Shown: positions 17,362 to 25,595 of the stretch, one piece after another
Layout: every line of letters starts with the position of its first letter
How positions within the stretch are numbered: the first letter of the stretch is position 1
Origin: Flavobacteriaceae bacterium
Lineage (GTDB): Bacteria; Bacteroidota; Bacteroidia; Flavobacteriales; Flavobacteriaceae
DNA: 64,000 nt
Direction of reading: 5' to 3'
Assembly: GCA_947451525.1 (NCBI GenBank)
Contig: CANFZM010000002.1
Coordinates: 124,001-188,000 of the forward strand
Translations under genes and position numbers: made by a program
Notes under the pieces: generated by a model
The model's input: only the letters and a program-made list of their open reading frames with translations
The model's database searches: none
Told to the model about the DNA's origin: nothing

Positions 17362-18006
17362 TTATGGAGAAAGTCGGTCTATTTTCCAACTGAAATCAGG
17401 TTGCAGTTGGTACCGAATTCTATCGTGTAATCTATTGGCTCGACCTTGCCAAAATTCAACTTCTTGCGGACGAACAAGAAACCCACCCCAATTTTTAGGA
17501 CGGTTTATTTCAATACCTTGGTATTCTTGTTCTAAAAGCAGTAAATTGGTTTCAAGGTATTCTCTATTGGGAATTATTTCACTTTGTGGAGATACAATTG
17601 CGCCAAGTTTGCTACCATCTGGGCGGGAAGCAAAATAATTATCCGAAATAACATCGGGAGTTTTTTCGGCAATTCCTTTTATAATAACTTGACGTTCTAG
17701 GCTTGTCCAAAAAAAAGAAAGACAAATATGTGGGTTATTTTTAATTGCTTTACCTTTTTCAGAATTGTAATTGGTATAAAAAATAAATCCTTCTTCGTTG
17801 AATTTCTTAAGCAAAACAACTCTAGATTTTGGAAAACCATCTAACCCAATGGTAGCAACTGTCATAGCATTAACCTCGTCTACTCCACCAAAGTCTTCGG
17901 TTTCATGAAACCATCGGTTAAATAAATTAATAGGATCTTCAGGGATATTATGTTCTAATAGTTCGCTTTTTTCGTACGATTTTCTATAATTGCTTAGGTC
18001 TTTCAT
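17362..18006 (-). CDS. pdxH: Pyridoxamine 5'-phosphate oxidase
   Basis: A 214-residue FMN enzyme that oxidises pyridoxine or pyridoxamine 5'-phosphate to pyridoxal 5'-phosphate. Visible signatures are SRVVLLKKFNEEGFIFYTNY with FMN-binding residues near 65-85, LSFFWTSLERQVIIKG near 108, and the C-terminal family signature VEFWQGRANRLHDRIRY ending with RLSP. The length is typical. It is followed downstream by the CAP gene but spaced by about 170 bp, so it is probably a single-gene unit. Confidence 0.95.
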   Translation of the reverse strand: MKDLSNYRKSYEKSELLEHNIPEDPINLFNRWFHETEDFGGVDEVNAMTVATIGLDGFPKSRVVLLKKFNEEGFIFYTNYNSEKGKAIKNNPHICLSFFWTSLERQVIIKGIAEKTPDVISDNYFASRPDGSKLGAIVSPQSEIIPNREYLETNLLLLEQEYQGIEINRPKNWGGFLVRPQEVEFWQGRANRLHDRIRYQLQPDFSWKIDRLSP

Positions 18007-18059
18007 GGGGTTTTATTAAAAAGCAAAGTTCGCAAAGTTTTTGGAAAAATTTATAAAAA

Positions 18060-18086
18060 CCTCAAAGGTTTATTAAATCTTTGAGG
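18060..18086 (-). terminator. Hairpin after phoH
   Basis: CCTCAAAG (18060-18067) and CTTTGAGG (18079-18086) form an 8-bp stem about 30 bp after the phoH stop on the - strand, followed by an A/T-rich stretch containing TTTTTATAAATTTTT. Confidence 0.6.
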
Positions 18087-18114
18087 CTTGCTGAAAAGTA
18101 TCCATCAATTCGAA

Positions 18115-19065
18115 TTAATCATTATTCTCAATACTCTTATAAGCATCAATTACTTTTTTTACCAATCTATGGCGCACAATATCTTTATCGTCAAGATATA
18201 TAATTCCGATGCCATCAATATCTTTCAACACTAGGATGGCTTCTTTTAGTCCGGAAATGGTTCTTCGAGGTAAATCTACTTGCCCTGGATCACCGGTAAT
18301 AATGAATTTGGCATTTTTCCCCATACGGGTTAAGAACATTTTCATCTGTGAATGTGTGGTGTTTTGTGCTTCATCTAGAATCACAAAAGCATTATCTAAA
18401 GTCCGCCCACGCATAAATGCCAATGGTGCAATTTGAATAATTCCTTTTAAGATATAATCTTCCAAAGTTTGCGGAGGCAACATATCCCGCAAGGCATCAT
18501 ATAATGGTTGCATGTAGGGATCTAGTTTTTCTTTCATATCGCCAGGCAAGAAACCAAGGTTTTCTCCGGCTTCTACTGCTGGACGTGTTAATATTATTCG
18601 TTTTACTTGCTTATCTTTAAGAGCCTTAACAGCAAGTGCAACTCCTGTATAGGTTTTTCCAGTACCTGCAGGACCTACAGCAAAAACCATATCATTTTTA
18701 AAAACCGATTCCACCAATTTATGTTGGTTGGGAGTCATGGCTTTAATAAGTTTACCTCCTAAACCATGAACTAAAATCTTTTCGTGATCGGGCATGCGTT
18801 GTTCTTCGGCGGAATTACTTTGAATGACCCTTTCAATAACATTGGTATCAATATTATTATAGCGCGTAAAATGCAGCATCAATCGGTTGAATCGGTTTTC
18901 AAATTCATCCAATTCGGCTTTCTCTCCAAATGCTTTGAGCGTAGTTCCGCGTGCTACAATTTTTAATCTAGGATAGTATTTTTTAATGGTTTCAAGATGT
19001 GCGTCTTGCGTGCCCCAAAATTCTTTTGGAGCGATGTCGTGTAATTCAATGATACGTTCGTTCAA
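18115..19065 (-). CDS. phoH: PhoH family protein
   Basis: A 316-residue PhoH-like ATPase: Walker A GPAGTGKT at 131-138, a DEAQNTTHSQMKMFLTR Walker B segment near residue 230 and GDPGQVDLP near residue 258. The N-terminal 100 residues contain the KH-like region common to PhoH. Family members have RNA helicase/ATPase activity linked to RNA metabolism and ribosome processing (YbeZ type). Start at MNERIIELHD. It is divergent from the SAM hydroxide adenosyltransferase gene. Confidence 0.92.
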   Translation of the reverse strand: MNERIIELHDIAPKEFWGTQDAHLETIKKYYPRLKIVARGTTLKAFGEKAELDEFENRFNRLMLHFTRYNNIDTNVIERVIQSNSAEEQRMPDHEKILVHGLGGKLIKAMTPNQHKLVESVFKNDMVFAVGPAGTGKTYTGVALAVKALKDKQVKRIILTRPAVEAGENLGFLPGDMKEKLDPYMQPLYDALRDMLPPQTLEDYILKGIIQIAPLAFMRGRTLDNAFVILDEAQNTTHSQMKMFLTRMGKNAKFIITGDPGQVDLPRRTISGLKEAILVLKDIDGIGIIYLDDKDIVRHRLVKKVIDAYKSIENND

Positions 19066-19105
19066 ATGGAGGGTGTTTTTTTAATTATTTTTTACTAAAT
19101 ATTAG

Positions 19106-19113
19106 TAGCTTTG
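19106..19113 (+). promoter_or_regulatory. -7 box upstream of SAM hydroxide adenosyltransferase
   Basis: TAGCTTTG matches TAnnTTTG. The same octamer followed by CAAT recurs at 60159-60166 upstream of the MFS gene. No clear -33 TTG is present. Confidence 0.5.
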
Positions 19114-19173
19114 CAATCATTTCAAATTTAAGAAATAGAGCAGTACAAATCGCATTTAGTTATAAACAATTTT

Positions 19174-20001
19174 ATGTCAATAATTACCCTTACTACCGAT
19201 TACGGACTCAAAGACCATTTTGTTGGTGCTTTGAAAGGGAAAATTCTATCGCAACTTCAAGATGCTGTGTTAGTTGACATAACCCACCATGTAGATCCCT
19301 TTAATATTAGTGAAGCGAGTTATCTCATTCAAAGTGCCTATTCTAGTTTTCCTAAAGGAACTGTGCATCTTATTGGTGTGGATATTGAATTAAAAGAGAA
19401 CAACCAACATGTTGTGGTGCAATGGAATGACCATTATTTTATAACTGCCGATAACGGAATTCTAAGTCTATTAATTGCCAAAGTTAAACCCCAAAAAATG
19501 GTCGTTATTAACATTCACGACCGTTTAATATCCGAAGCAACCGATATGGATGTCCTAGTAACCGTAGCAGTACATATTGCCAAAGGTGGTTCACTAAATG
19601 TAATTGGGAAAGAAATAAGCAATCTTAAAGAAATAACCGAATTGCAACCGGTGGTGGCATCGGACGGAAATTCAATAAAAGGATATGTAGTTTATATTGA
19701 CCATTTCGGAAATGCAATTTCTAATATTACTAAAAATTTATTTTTAGAAACAGCTAAAGGAAGACCTTATGAAGTGCATTTTAAAAACAAAAAAGTAAAA
19801 AGTATTTTCGCTAAATATTCTGATATTGAAACCATTGAAAAGCAATCTTTATCTAATATTATGGGGAAATCTTTAGCCATATTTAATGAAGCAGGTTTTT
19901 TAGAAATAGGAATTTATAAAAGCAATCCCAAAATTGGCTCCGCTTCTAGCTTATTAGGTTTAGAATACCGGGATTTTGTAATGATCAACTTTAACAAATA
20001 A
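19174..20001 (+). CDS. S-adenosyl-L-methionine hydroxide adenosyltransferase (DUF62)
   Basis: A 275-residue member of the SAM hydrolase/fluorinase-like family. Characteristic parts are the N-terminal ITLTTDYGLKDHFVGALKG, the DITHHVDPFNISEASYLI block near residue 36, ADNGILS near 92, and the C-terminal IDHFGNAISNI segment. Family members split SAM with water to adenosine and methionine. The real biological role, perhaps SAM control, is unsettled. It is followed after 3 bp by an ABM-domain gene. Confidence 0.9.
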   Translation: MSIITLTTDYGLKDHFVGALKGKILSQLQDAVLVDITHHVDPFNISEASYLIQSAYSSFPKGTVHLIGVDIELKENNQHVVVQWNDHYFITADNGILSLLIAKVKPQKMVVINIHDRLISEATDMDVLVTVAVHIAKGGSLNVIGKEISNLKEITELQPVVASDGNSIKGYVVYIDHFGNAISNITKNLFLETAKGRPYEVHFKNKKVKSIFAKYSDIETIEKQSLSNIMGKSLAIFNEAGFLEIGIYKSNPKIGSASSLLGLEYRDFVMINFNK

Positions 20002-20004
20002 TAT

Positions 20005-20301
20005 ATGTTTGTACGAATAGTAAAAATGTCCTTTCACGAGGAAAACATTCCAGCATTTCTAGAAAATTTCGAATTAATGAAATCCCACATACGAAATGCA
20101 CCAGGAAATCGTTTTCTTGAATTGTATCAGGACAAAAATAATCCCGGAATTATGTTTACCTATAGTTATTGGGAAACCGAAGACGATTTGGAAAACTACC
20201 GAAAATCGGCTTTATTCGAGGAAGTTTGGACGTTTACCAAAAAGTTATTCAACGATAAACCCGAGGCTTGGAGTGTAGATAAATTAGTTTCTTTAGATTA
20301 A
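20005..20301 (+). CDS. ABM-domain putative quinol monooxygenase
   Basis: A 98-residue dimeric alpha/beta-barrel protein of the antibiotic-biosynthesis monooxygenase superfamily. The start MFVRIVKMSFHEENIPAFL and the ending core LELYQDKNNPGIMFTYSYWETEDDLENYRKS match the family. Such proteins oxidise quinols or bind haem or small aromatics without a cofactor. Which applies here is unknown. It is in tandem with the SAM-hydrolysing enzyme, 3 bp apart. Confidence 0.82.
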   Translation: MFVRIVKMSFHEENIPAFLENFELMKSHIRNAPGNRFLELYQDKNNPGIMFTYSYWETEDDLENYRKSALFEEVWTFTKKLFNDKPEAWSVDKLVSLD

Positions 20302-20317
20302 AGTTTAATTATATCAG

Positions 20318-20701
20318 ATGTTAAAAAGAATTTTTATTAACGGGATAATAATCAGTTTATTAGAAGTAATATTATATATATTTTTTATAATATTATTATC
20401 TAAATTGATTTTATTTTATTACAAACCTTCTCATAAAGATGTATCTGATGGATTTACAATATTGTTTTCTATTTTTGTTTTTGCTATAATAATATGTATA
20501 AAAAATATTTACATTGAATTTATTAAAAAGTATACAAAGACAATAAACATAATTGCAATTTTACTTTTTTCCTTTTCTATTCAAAATTTTAAATCAATAC
20601 CATTTCTAACAATTTTAATGATTTTTTCAGGGATATTAACATTAATATTTAGATATTATATTCAAAATTTGATGAAAAGTTATTCAGTTGAAAAATCATA
20701 A
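20318..20701 (+). CDS. Small AT-rich membrane protein, unknown
   Basis: A 127-residue hydrophobic protein with four predicted helices (about 7-32, 45-60, 75-95 and 97-112), no recognised family, and base composition clearly more AT-rich than its neighbours. It starts 16 bp after the ABM gene. A dispersed repeat at 20719-20746 separates it from gldF, so it may have arrived separately from the surrounding conserved genes. Confidence 0.55.
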   Translation: MLKRIFINGIIISLLEVILYIFFIILLSKLILFYYKPSHKDVSDGFTILFSIFVFAIIICIKNIYIEFIKKYTKTINIIAILLFSFSIQNFKSIPFLTILMIFSGILTLIFRYYIQNLMKSYSVEKS

Positions 20702-20718
20702 AATAAATAAAAACCTTT

Positions 20719-20746
20719 GTGACTTAGCGCCTTCGTGGCAAATTAA
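20719..20746 (+). repeat. Dispersed 28-bp repeat, copy 1
   Basis: A 28-bp segment starting TTTGTGACTTAGCGCC and ending TGGCAAAT. A second copy lies inverted at 58502-58529, with 25 of 28 bases identical. It directly precedes the gldF start. Confidence 0.75.
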
Positions 20747-20749
20747 AAC

Positions 20750-21475
20750 ATGAAATCAATACTATTAAGAGAAATAAAATCCTTTTTTGGTTCACCAATT
20801 GGGTATTTAGTAATCGCAATTTTCCTGTTGCTTAACGGATTGTTCCTTTGGGTTTTCGAGGGAGATTATAACATTTTAAACAGCGGATTTGCCGATTTAT
20901 CGCCATTCTTCACCATTTCGCCATGGATATTAATTTTTCTGATTCCTGCTGTTACCATGCGTAGTTTTTCGGATGAAATGAAACAAGGAACCATCGAGTT
21001 ATTACTTACCAAACCAATTTCAATTTGGGAAATTGTAGGCGGAAAATTCTTTGGTGCATTCTTATTGATTGTTATTGCAATTATCCCAACATTTATCTAC
21101 GTTTACGTGCTTTATGGTTTAGGAATGCCCGCAGGAAATATCGATATGGGAAGCACCATGGGGTCGTATTTTGGTTTGTTATTTTTAATTTCTGGATATA
21201 CCGCTATTGGAGTCTTCACTTCTACCCTTTCGGAAAATCAAATTGTGGCTTTTATTGTATCCGTTTTCTTGTGTTTTATTCTTTATTTCGGATTTCAAGG
21301 AGTGGCATCGCAATTTAAAGATTGGCAGGAATTAATTGCTTTCTTCGGAATGGATTACCACTTTAAAAGTATGAGCCGAGGAGTTATTGATACTCGAGAT
21401 ACTATTTATTTTGTAAGTATCACCTTACTGTTTTTATCCTTGACTGTTTACAAACTTAAATCGCTAAAATCGTAA
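20750..21475 (+). CDS. gldF: Gliding motility ABC transporter permease GldF
   Basis: A 241-residue ABC-2-type permease with six membrane helices. It starts MKSILLREIKSFFGSPIGYLV, a strong GldF signature, followed by the TMRSFSDEMKQGTIELLLTKP coupling loop near residue 75. With the ATPase GldA (not in the window) and GldG it forms the transporter required for flavobacterial gliding and chitin use in F. johnsoniae. The stop overlaps the gldG start (TAATG), so the two are coupled. Confidence 0.93.
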   Translation: MKSILLREIKSFFGSPIGYLVIAIFLLLNGLFLWVFEGDYNILNSGFADLSPFFTISPWILIFLIPAVTMRSFSDEMKQGTIELLLTKPISIWEIVGGKFFGAFLLIVIAIIPTFIYVYVLYGLGMPAGNIDMGSTMGSYFGLLFLISGYTAIGVFTSTLSENQIVAFIVSVFLCFILYFGFQGVASQFKDWQELIAFFGMDYHFKSMSRGVIDTRDTIYFVSITLLFLSLTVYKLKSLKS

Positions 21476-23172
21476 TGGAAAATAAGAACACAAACTTAAA
21501 AAATCTACTTACTATTCTAGGGATTTTAGTAATAGTAAACTTTGCTGAGCATTTCTTTTTCAAACGTTTCGATTTAACTGCCGATAAACGCTATACCCTT
21601 TCCGAAACTTCTTTAAACATTATTAAAGAAGTAAAAGAACCTTTGTATGTAGATGTATTTTTGGAAGGGAATTTCCCGGGAGAATTCAAGAAATTACAAA
21701 CGGAAACCCAACAATTATTAGAAGAATTCAAAGCCTACAATCCGAATATTATATTCCAATTTGTAAACCCATTAGACAAAGAAGAAGATCGCGATAAAAC
21801 TATGCAGAAATTTTACGATAGAGGGTTGACTCCTTTAAACGTAACGATGGACGAAAAAGGAAAGCAAACCCAAGAAGTGGTTTTTCCTTGGGCAGTGGTA
21901 ACTTACGGAAATAAAAGTGCCAAAGTGCCTTTGTTGAAAAACATGATGGGCGCTTCTACAGCACAAAAAGTGGTAAGTTCGGTACAACATTTAGAATATG
22001 CTTTTGCAAATGCTTTCAACACCGTTTCTAAAACTCGGGAGAAAAAAGTAGCCATAATTAAAGGAAATGGCGAACTACATGATTTGCTTATCGCCGATTT
22101 CTTAAAGTCGGTTAGAGAGAATTATTACATAGGGCCTTTCACTTTAGATTCGGTTGCTAAAAGCCCTGAGAATACTTTAAAAGCCTTGCAAAAATACGAT
22201 TTGGCTATTATTGCAAAACCTACCGAAGCCTTTACAGATGAAGAAAAACAAGTGCTCGATCAATATCTTATGCAGGGCGGAAAAACACTTTGGTTGGTAG
22301 ATCAAGTGAACATGGAAATGGACAGTTTGATGGCAACGGGAGAAAATTTAGCCTACCCAAGAGATTTGAATTTGAACGATATGTTTTTTAAATATGGCGT
22401 TCGAATTAAGCCCGATTTGATTAAAGATGTTATGGCTACTCCTATTTCGTTGGCTACTGGCCAACAAGGAAGCGCTACCCAATATACCAAATTTCCATGG
22501 TTGTATTCGCCTATGATTTATCCGGTGGCAACTGTAGATAAATCTAAAATAAGTCCGATTGTGAGTAATTTGGATGGCATTAAATTTGAATTTACCACTC
22601 CAATTGAAGTGCTTAAAAACGATATTAAAAAGACTATTTTATTGCAAAGTTCTCCTTATTCTAAATCGGTGGGGACGCCAGTAGAAGTGAATTTGAAAAT
22701 GGTAGAAGAACGACCAAATCAAAAAGATTTTTCTGGAACCGGAAATATGCCTGTGGCGGTCTTGATGGAAGGAAAATTCCGTTCGGTGTATCAAAACAGA
22801 GTGTTGCCTTTTAAAGAAAACGGCTTTACTCCTATTGGAAAAGACTCTAAAATGATTGTTATTTCGGATGGGGATGTGATTAAAAACCAATTGGATAAAA
22901 ACTTTCAACCGTTAGAATTGGGATTTGATAAATGGACCAATAATCTGTATGCCAATAAGGAATTCATGATGAATTGCGTGAATTATCTGCTGGATGATAA
23001 CGGACTTATTAACATCCGAAGTAAGGAAGTGGACTTGCCTATTTTGGATTCGCAAAAGGTTACTGATGAATATACTTTTTCGCAAATACTAACTATTGGG
23101 GTTCCTTTGGTTGTTTTACTAATCTTTGGGTTAGTGTTTACGTTCTTGCGAAAAAGAAGGTATAGTAAGTAG
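21475..23172 (+). CDS. gldG: Gliding motility ABC transporter component GldG
   Basis: A 565-residue protein with an N-terminal membrane anchor (LLTILGILVIVNFAEHFFF), a large periplasmic ABC-type-uncharacterised domain (DUF4350-like) containing AIIKGNGELHDLLI and LMQGGKTLWLVDQVNME, and a C-terminal helix (ILTIGVPLVVLLIFGLVFTF) followed by KRRRY-like positive residues. It is the partner of GldF in the GldAFG complex. Length and order are normal for Flavobacterium, and dnaN follows as in related genomes. Confidence 0.93.
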   Translation: MENKNTNLKNLLTILGILVIVNFAEHFFFKRFDLTADKRYTLSETSLNIIKEVKEPLYVDVFLEGNFPGEFKKLQTETQQLLEEFKAYNPNIIFQFVNPLDKEEDRDKTMQKFYDRGLTPLNVTMDEKGKQTQEVVFPWAVVTYGNKSAKVPLLKNMMGASTAQKVVSSVQHLEYAFANAFNTVSKTREKKVAIIKGNGELHDLLIADFLKSVRENYYIGPFTLDSVAKSPENTLKALQKYDLAIIAKPTEAFTDEEKQVLDQYLMQGGKTLWLVDQVNMEMDSLMATGENLAYPRDLNLNDMFFKYGVRIKPDLIKDVMATPISLATGQQGSATQYTKFPWLYSPMIYPVATVDKSKISPIVSNLDGIKFEFTTPIEVLKNDIKKTILLQSSPYSKSVGTPVEVNLKMVEERPNQKDFSGTGNMPVAVLMEGKFRSVYQNRVLPFKENGFTPIGKDSKMIVISDGDVIKNQLDKNFQPLELGFDKWTNNLYANKEFMMNCVNYLLDDNGLINIRSKEVDLPILDSQKVTDEYTFSQILTIGVPLVVLLIFGLVFTFLRKRRYSK

Positions 23173-23182
23173 TTGTTGTAGG

Positions 23183-23224
23183 TTTTGGGTTTTGGGTTTT
23201 GGGTTTTGGGTTTTGGGTTTTGGG
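23183..23224 (+). repeat. Six tandem TTTTGGG heptamers (G-quadruplex motif)
   Basis: Six exact tandem copies of TTTTGGG begin 11 bp after the gldG stop. Four or more G3 tracts with 4-nt loops satisfy the G-quadruplex pattern in both the + strand DNA and the gldG transcript 3' end. Confidence 0.9.
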
Positions 23225-23313
23225 TTGAGAGTGACTAAGTAATATTATGACTTGATGTTTTTTAACCAGATTTTCTTTTGAAACTGTTTTTTTTTACAAA
23301 AGACAAAACCTGC

Positions 23314-23430
23314 TTAGCCCTGACAGAAGTGGAAATCCTGGCATTGCGAACCGAATTAGTGGTATTAATTTGATTAAATCATCGCAATGACAGATTGCAA
23401 CGGATGGCAGGAATTGCCTTTACTAAAATA
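23314..23430. repeat. Degenerate dispersed intergenic repeat in the gldG-dnaN spacer
   Basis: The 355-bp gldG-dnaN spacer holds the heptamer array, then TTAGCCCTGACAGAAGTGG followed by AAATCCT at 23314-23339, which reappears at 60063-60090 with few changes. A segment with CATTGCG and TCGCAATGACA inverted ends (about 23342-23395) follows. No gene or tRNA is seen here. Confidence 0.6.
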
Positions 23431-23483
23431 CCCAAGCCATTCGCTCTTGAAAAATAATTGTATAAATGTTAATAAAAATCTTT

Positions 23484-23512
23484 TTGAAATCTATTTCTTT
23501 AGGATATATTTG
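23484..23512 (+). promoter_or_regulatory. dnaN promoter
   Basis: TTG at 23484-23486, an 18-bp spacer and TATATTTG at 23505-23512. The dnaN ATG is 15 bp downstream. The element is nearly identical in form to the dnaX promoter. Confidence 0.65.
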
Positions 23513-23527
23513 TAAAAAATAAAGAAA

Positions 23528-24646
23528 ATGAAGTTTATTGTATCCAGCTCGTATTTATTAAAACAACTACAAGTTTTAGGTAGTGTTATCAATAGTAGCA
23601 ATACCTTACCAATTTTAGATAACTTTTTATTTGAATTGAATAAAAAAGAGTTGACTGTTTCGGCTTCCGATTTAGAGACTACTATGTCGGCTACTTTAGA
23701 AATTGAGTCTACCGATAAAGGTAGTGTGGCTGTGCCTGCTAAATTGTTGTTGGATATCTTGAAAACGTTTCCAGAGCAACCGTTAACCTTTACTGTGGAA
23801 GAAAATAGTACTATAGAAATAAGTTCTAATTCGGGGAAATATGCTATTGCGTATGCTCCGGGTGAGGAATTTCCAAAATCGGTACAACTAGAAGATCCAT
23901 CTTCTACTTTAGTTCCGGCTGAAGTATTAGCAACGGCTATAAGCAAAACAATTTTTGCTGCAGGAAATGACGATTTAAGACCAGTTATGTCTGGTGTTTT
24001 CTTTCAGTTTTCTCCAGAAGGGTTGATTTTTGTGGCTACCGATGCTCATAAATTGGTTAAATATACTCGCACCGATGTTAAGGCATCTCAAGTTGCTGAT
24101 TTTATTATGCCTAAGAAACCTTTAAACATTTTGAAAAGTATTTTAGGTGCTTCGGATGCAGAAGTTAAAATTGATTACAACGATGCTAATGCTACGTTCT
24201 CGTTTGAAAACTACTTGTTAATCTGTAGATTGATTGATGGGAAATATCCAAACTATGAAGCGGTTATTCCAAAAGAGAATCCAAATAAATTATTGATTGA
24301 TAGAGCGCAGTTTTTTAGTTCGGTTCGTCGTGTTGCTATTTTTTCTAATAAAACTACACACCAAATTCGATTGAAAATTGCGGGTGCCGAATTGAATATT
24401 TCTGCTGAAGATATTGATTATTCTAATAAAGCAGAAGAACGATTGACTTGTGATTACCAAGGTGATGATATGCAAATTGGTTTTAACTCTCGTTTTTTAT
24501 TGGAAATGTTATCTAATTTACAATCGGATGAAATTCAATTGGAAATGTCGATGCCAAATCGTGCCGGAATTCTTACTCCGGTAGATGGTTTAGACGAAGG
24601 TGAAACTGTTACTATGCTTGTGATGCCTGTAATGCTGAACAACTAA
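23528..24646 (+). CDS. dnaN: DNA polymerase III beta subunit (sliding clamp)
   Basis: A 372-residue clamp made of three repeated domains: the start MKFIVSSSYLLKQLQVLGSVI, domain 2 with DDLRPVMSGVFFQF near residue 148, and domain 3 ending TPVDGLDEGETVTMLVMPVMLNN, where the MPV(M) is part of the partner-binding pocket. It encircles DNA and tethers polymerase III. The gene is not next to dnaA, which is usual in Flavobacteriaceae, and has its own promoter and terminator. Confidence 0.96.
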   Translation: MKFIVSSSYLLKQLQVLGSVINSSNTLPILDNFLFELNKKELTVSASDLETTMSATLEIESTDKGSVAVPAKLLLDILKTFPEQPLTFTVEENSTIEISSNSGKYAIAYAPGEEFPKSVQLEDPSSTLVPAEVLATAISKTIFAAGNDDLRPVMSGVFFQFSPEGLIFVATDAHKLVKYTRTDVKASQVADFIMPKKPLNILKSILGASDAEVKIDYNDANATFSFENYLLICRLIDGKYPNYEAVIPKENPNKLLIDRAQFFSSVRRVAIFSNKTTHQIRLKIAGAELNISAEDIDYSNKAEERLTCDYQGDDMQIGFNSRFLLEMLSNLQSDEIQLEMSMPNRAGILTPVDGLDEGETVTMLVMPVMLNN

Positions 24647-24680
24647 AAATATAATTAACAACCAAAAACCAACCAAAATA

Positions 24681-24712
24681 AAAACCGTCTTCAGTAATGA
24701 AGACGGTTTTTT
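24681..24712 (+). terminator. dnaN terminator
   Basis: AAAACCGTCTTCA (24681-24693) pairs with TGAAGACGGTTTT (24698-24710) over a 4-nt loop, giving a 13-bp stem followed by T residues, 35 bp after the dnaN stop. Confidence 0.9.
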
Positions 24713-24737
24713 AGTTTTGTGGAATACGGAAGTTTTA

Positions 24738-24842
24738 ATGCCAAAATGAACTATAAAATAGTTTTATTAATTTCTCCTCACCCCATCCCTCTCCAAAGGA
24801 GAGGGAGAAAAGATCGGATTATTTTATAATTATTTTTGGCAT
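24738..24842. mobile_element. 105-bp MITE-like palindromic element
   Basis: The outer 23 bases at each end (24738-24760 and 24820-24842) are inverted copies with 20 of 23 matching; both start ATGCCAAAA when read inward. The centre is a second perfect hairpin, TCCCTCTCC-AAA-GGAGAGGGA at 24786-24806, flanked by TTCTCC/GGAGAA. There is no coding capacity. This looks like a non-autonomous element or a large RNA hairpin between dnaN and the toxin-antitoxin genes. Confidence 0.6.
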
Positions 24843-24850
24843 AAATGGGC

Positions 24851-25159
24851 TTATCCAATCACTAAATTTATTTTTTTACCAAGACCAAATTCAAATATTT
24901 TGTATAATGTTGAAAGTTGAATATCACATTTTCCGTTTTCAAGTCTTGAAATATAACTTTTTTTAGTTCCTACTTTTATTGCTAGTTGTTCTTGAGTCAT
25001 TTTTGCTTCGTGACGCGCTTCTTTCAAAGTTTCGCTAATAATAAAATAGTGTGCTTTTTTTTCGAAATCGTCTCTTTTTTCGTTTCCAATTACACCAAAT
25101 TCAGTATCTAATAACTCATTGAAATTTTTTACATTTCTTATTTTTTCATTTTTATCCAT
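24851..25159 (-). CDS. HigA-like XRE antitoxin
   Basis: A 102-residue protein with a Cro/C1-type helix-turn-helix in its C-terminal half (MTQEQLAIKVGTKKSYISRLENGKCDIQLSTLYKIFEFG, about residues 54-92). It lies 2 bp downstream of a RelE/HigB-fold gene, the usual toxin-first order of higBA loci. As antitoxin it would bind and inhibit the toxin and repress the shared promoter. The 50-residue N-terminal extension before the HTH is a likely toxin-contact region (inference). Confidence 0.82.
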   Translation of the reverse strand: MDKNEKIRNVKNFNELLDTEFGVIGNEKRDDFEKKAHYFIISETLKEARHEAKMTQEQLAIKVGTKKSYISRLENGKCDIQLSTLYKIFEFGLGKKINLVIG

Positions 25160-25161
25160 TG

Positions 25162-25506
25162 TTATTTTTTTATTGAGTTAAAATATTCATTTTTAAGTTT
25201 TGATGCTAAATCAATTTCACTTTTAGGAGTTTTTTGTGTCTTTTTCTGAAACGCATTAAACAGAATAACTAAATTCCCTTTATCAAAGCAGCAAAATATT
25301 CTATAAATATTACTTTCATATTCGATCCTTATTTCATAAAGTCCAATAGTACCTTCAATATGTTTTAAAAATTTTGTTGGGACATTTTGAACACTACTAA
25401 TCAATTTAAAAACATAGGCAATTTTTTCTCTCACTTTATTGTTCTGTTCAATAAAGAAATCTTGAAAATACGATTCGTAAAATAGAATTTGCCGTTCTGA
25501 TATCAT
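25162..25506 (-). CDS. HigB-like type II toxin (RelE/ParE superfamily, Gp49-type)
   Basis: A 114-residue protein of the phage-derived Gp49/HigB family. The core KFLKHIEGTIGLYEIRIEYESNIYRIFCCFDKGNLVILFNAFQKKTQKTP contains the typical beta-sheet and the conserved Lys-rich C-terminal strand of mRNA interferases that cleave on the ribosome. I chose the ATG at 25506 (MISERQ). A TTG two codons upstream lies within the -7 box of the promoter. It forms an operon with the HTH antitoxin. Confidence 0.82.
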   Translation of the reverse strand: MISERQILFYESYFQDFFIEQNNKVREKIAYVFKLISSVQNVPTKFLKHIEGTIGLYEIRIEYESNIYRIFCCFDKGNLVILFNAFQKKTQKTPKSEIDLASKLKNEYFNSIKK

Positions 25507-25509
25507 TTG

Positions 25510-25530
25510 CAAAGTTAACTATAAAGTTAT
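25510..25530 (-). promoter_or_regulatory. TA promoter and direct-repeat operator
   Basis: On the - strand TAACTTTG (25517-25510) matches TAnnTTTG and ends 4 bp before the toxin ATG, so the mRNA may be nearly leaderless. AAAGTTA occurs twice (25511-25517 and 25524-25530), overlapping the box, a likely antitoxin operator. Confidence 0.5.
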
Positions 25531-25595
25531 CTAATTTAAAATATTTTTTTGATTTAAATAAACAATGCTTTTAAAAATATGAATTCTACAACTAC

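Noticed and set aside
23183..23224. CRISPR array
   Set aside because: Repeat units of 7 bp with no unique spacers; no cas genes in the window.
23314..23430. A tRNA gene in the gldG-dnaN spacer
   Set aside because: No acceptor stem, T-loop GTTCGANTC or anticodon arm can be drawn; the sequence matches dispersed repeats instead.
23491..23946. An open frame on the strand opposite dnaN
   Set aside because: It is a shadow of the dnaN coding sequence with no recognisable domain and no promoter.
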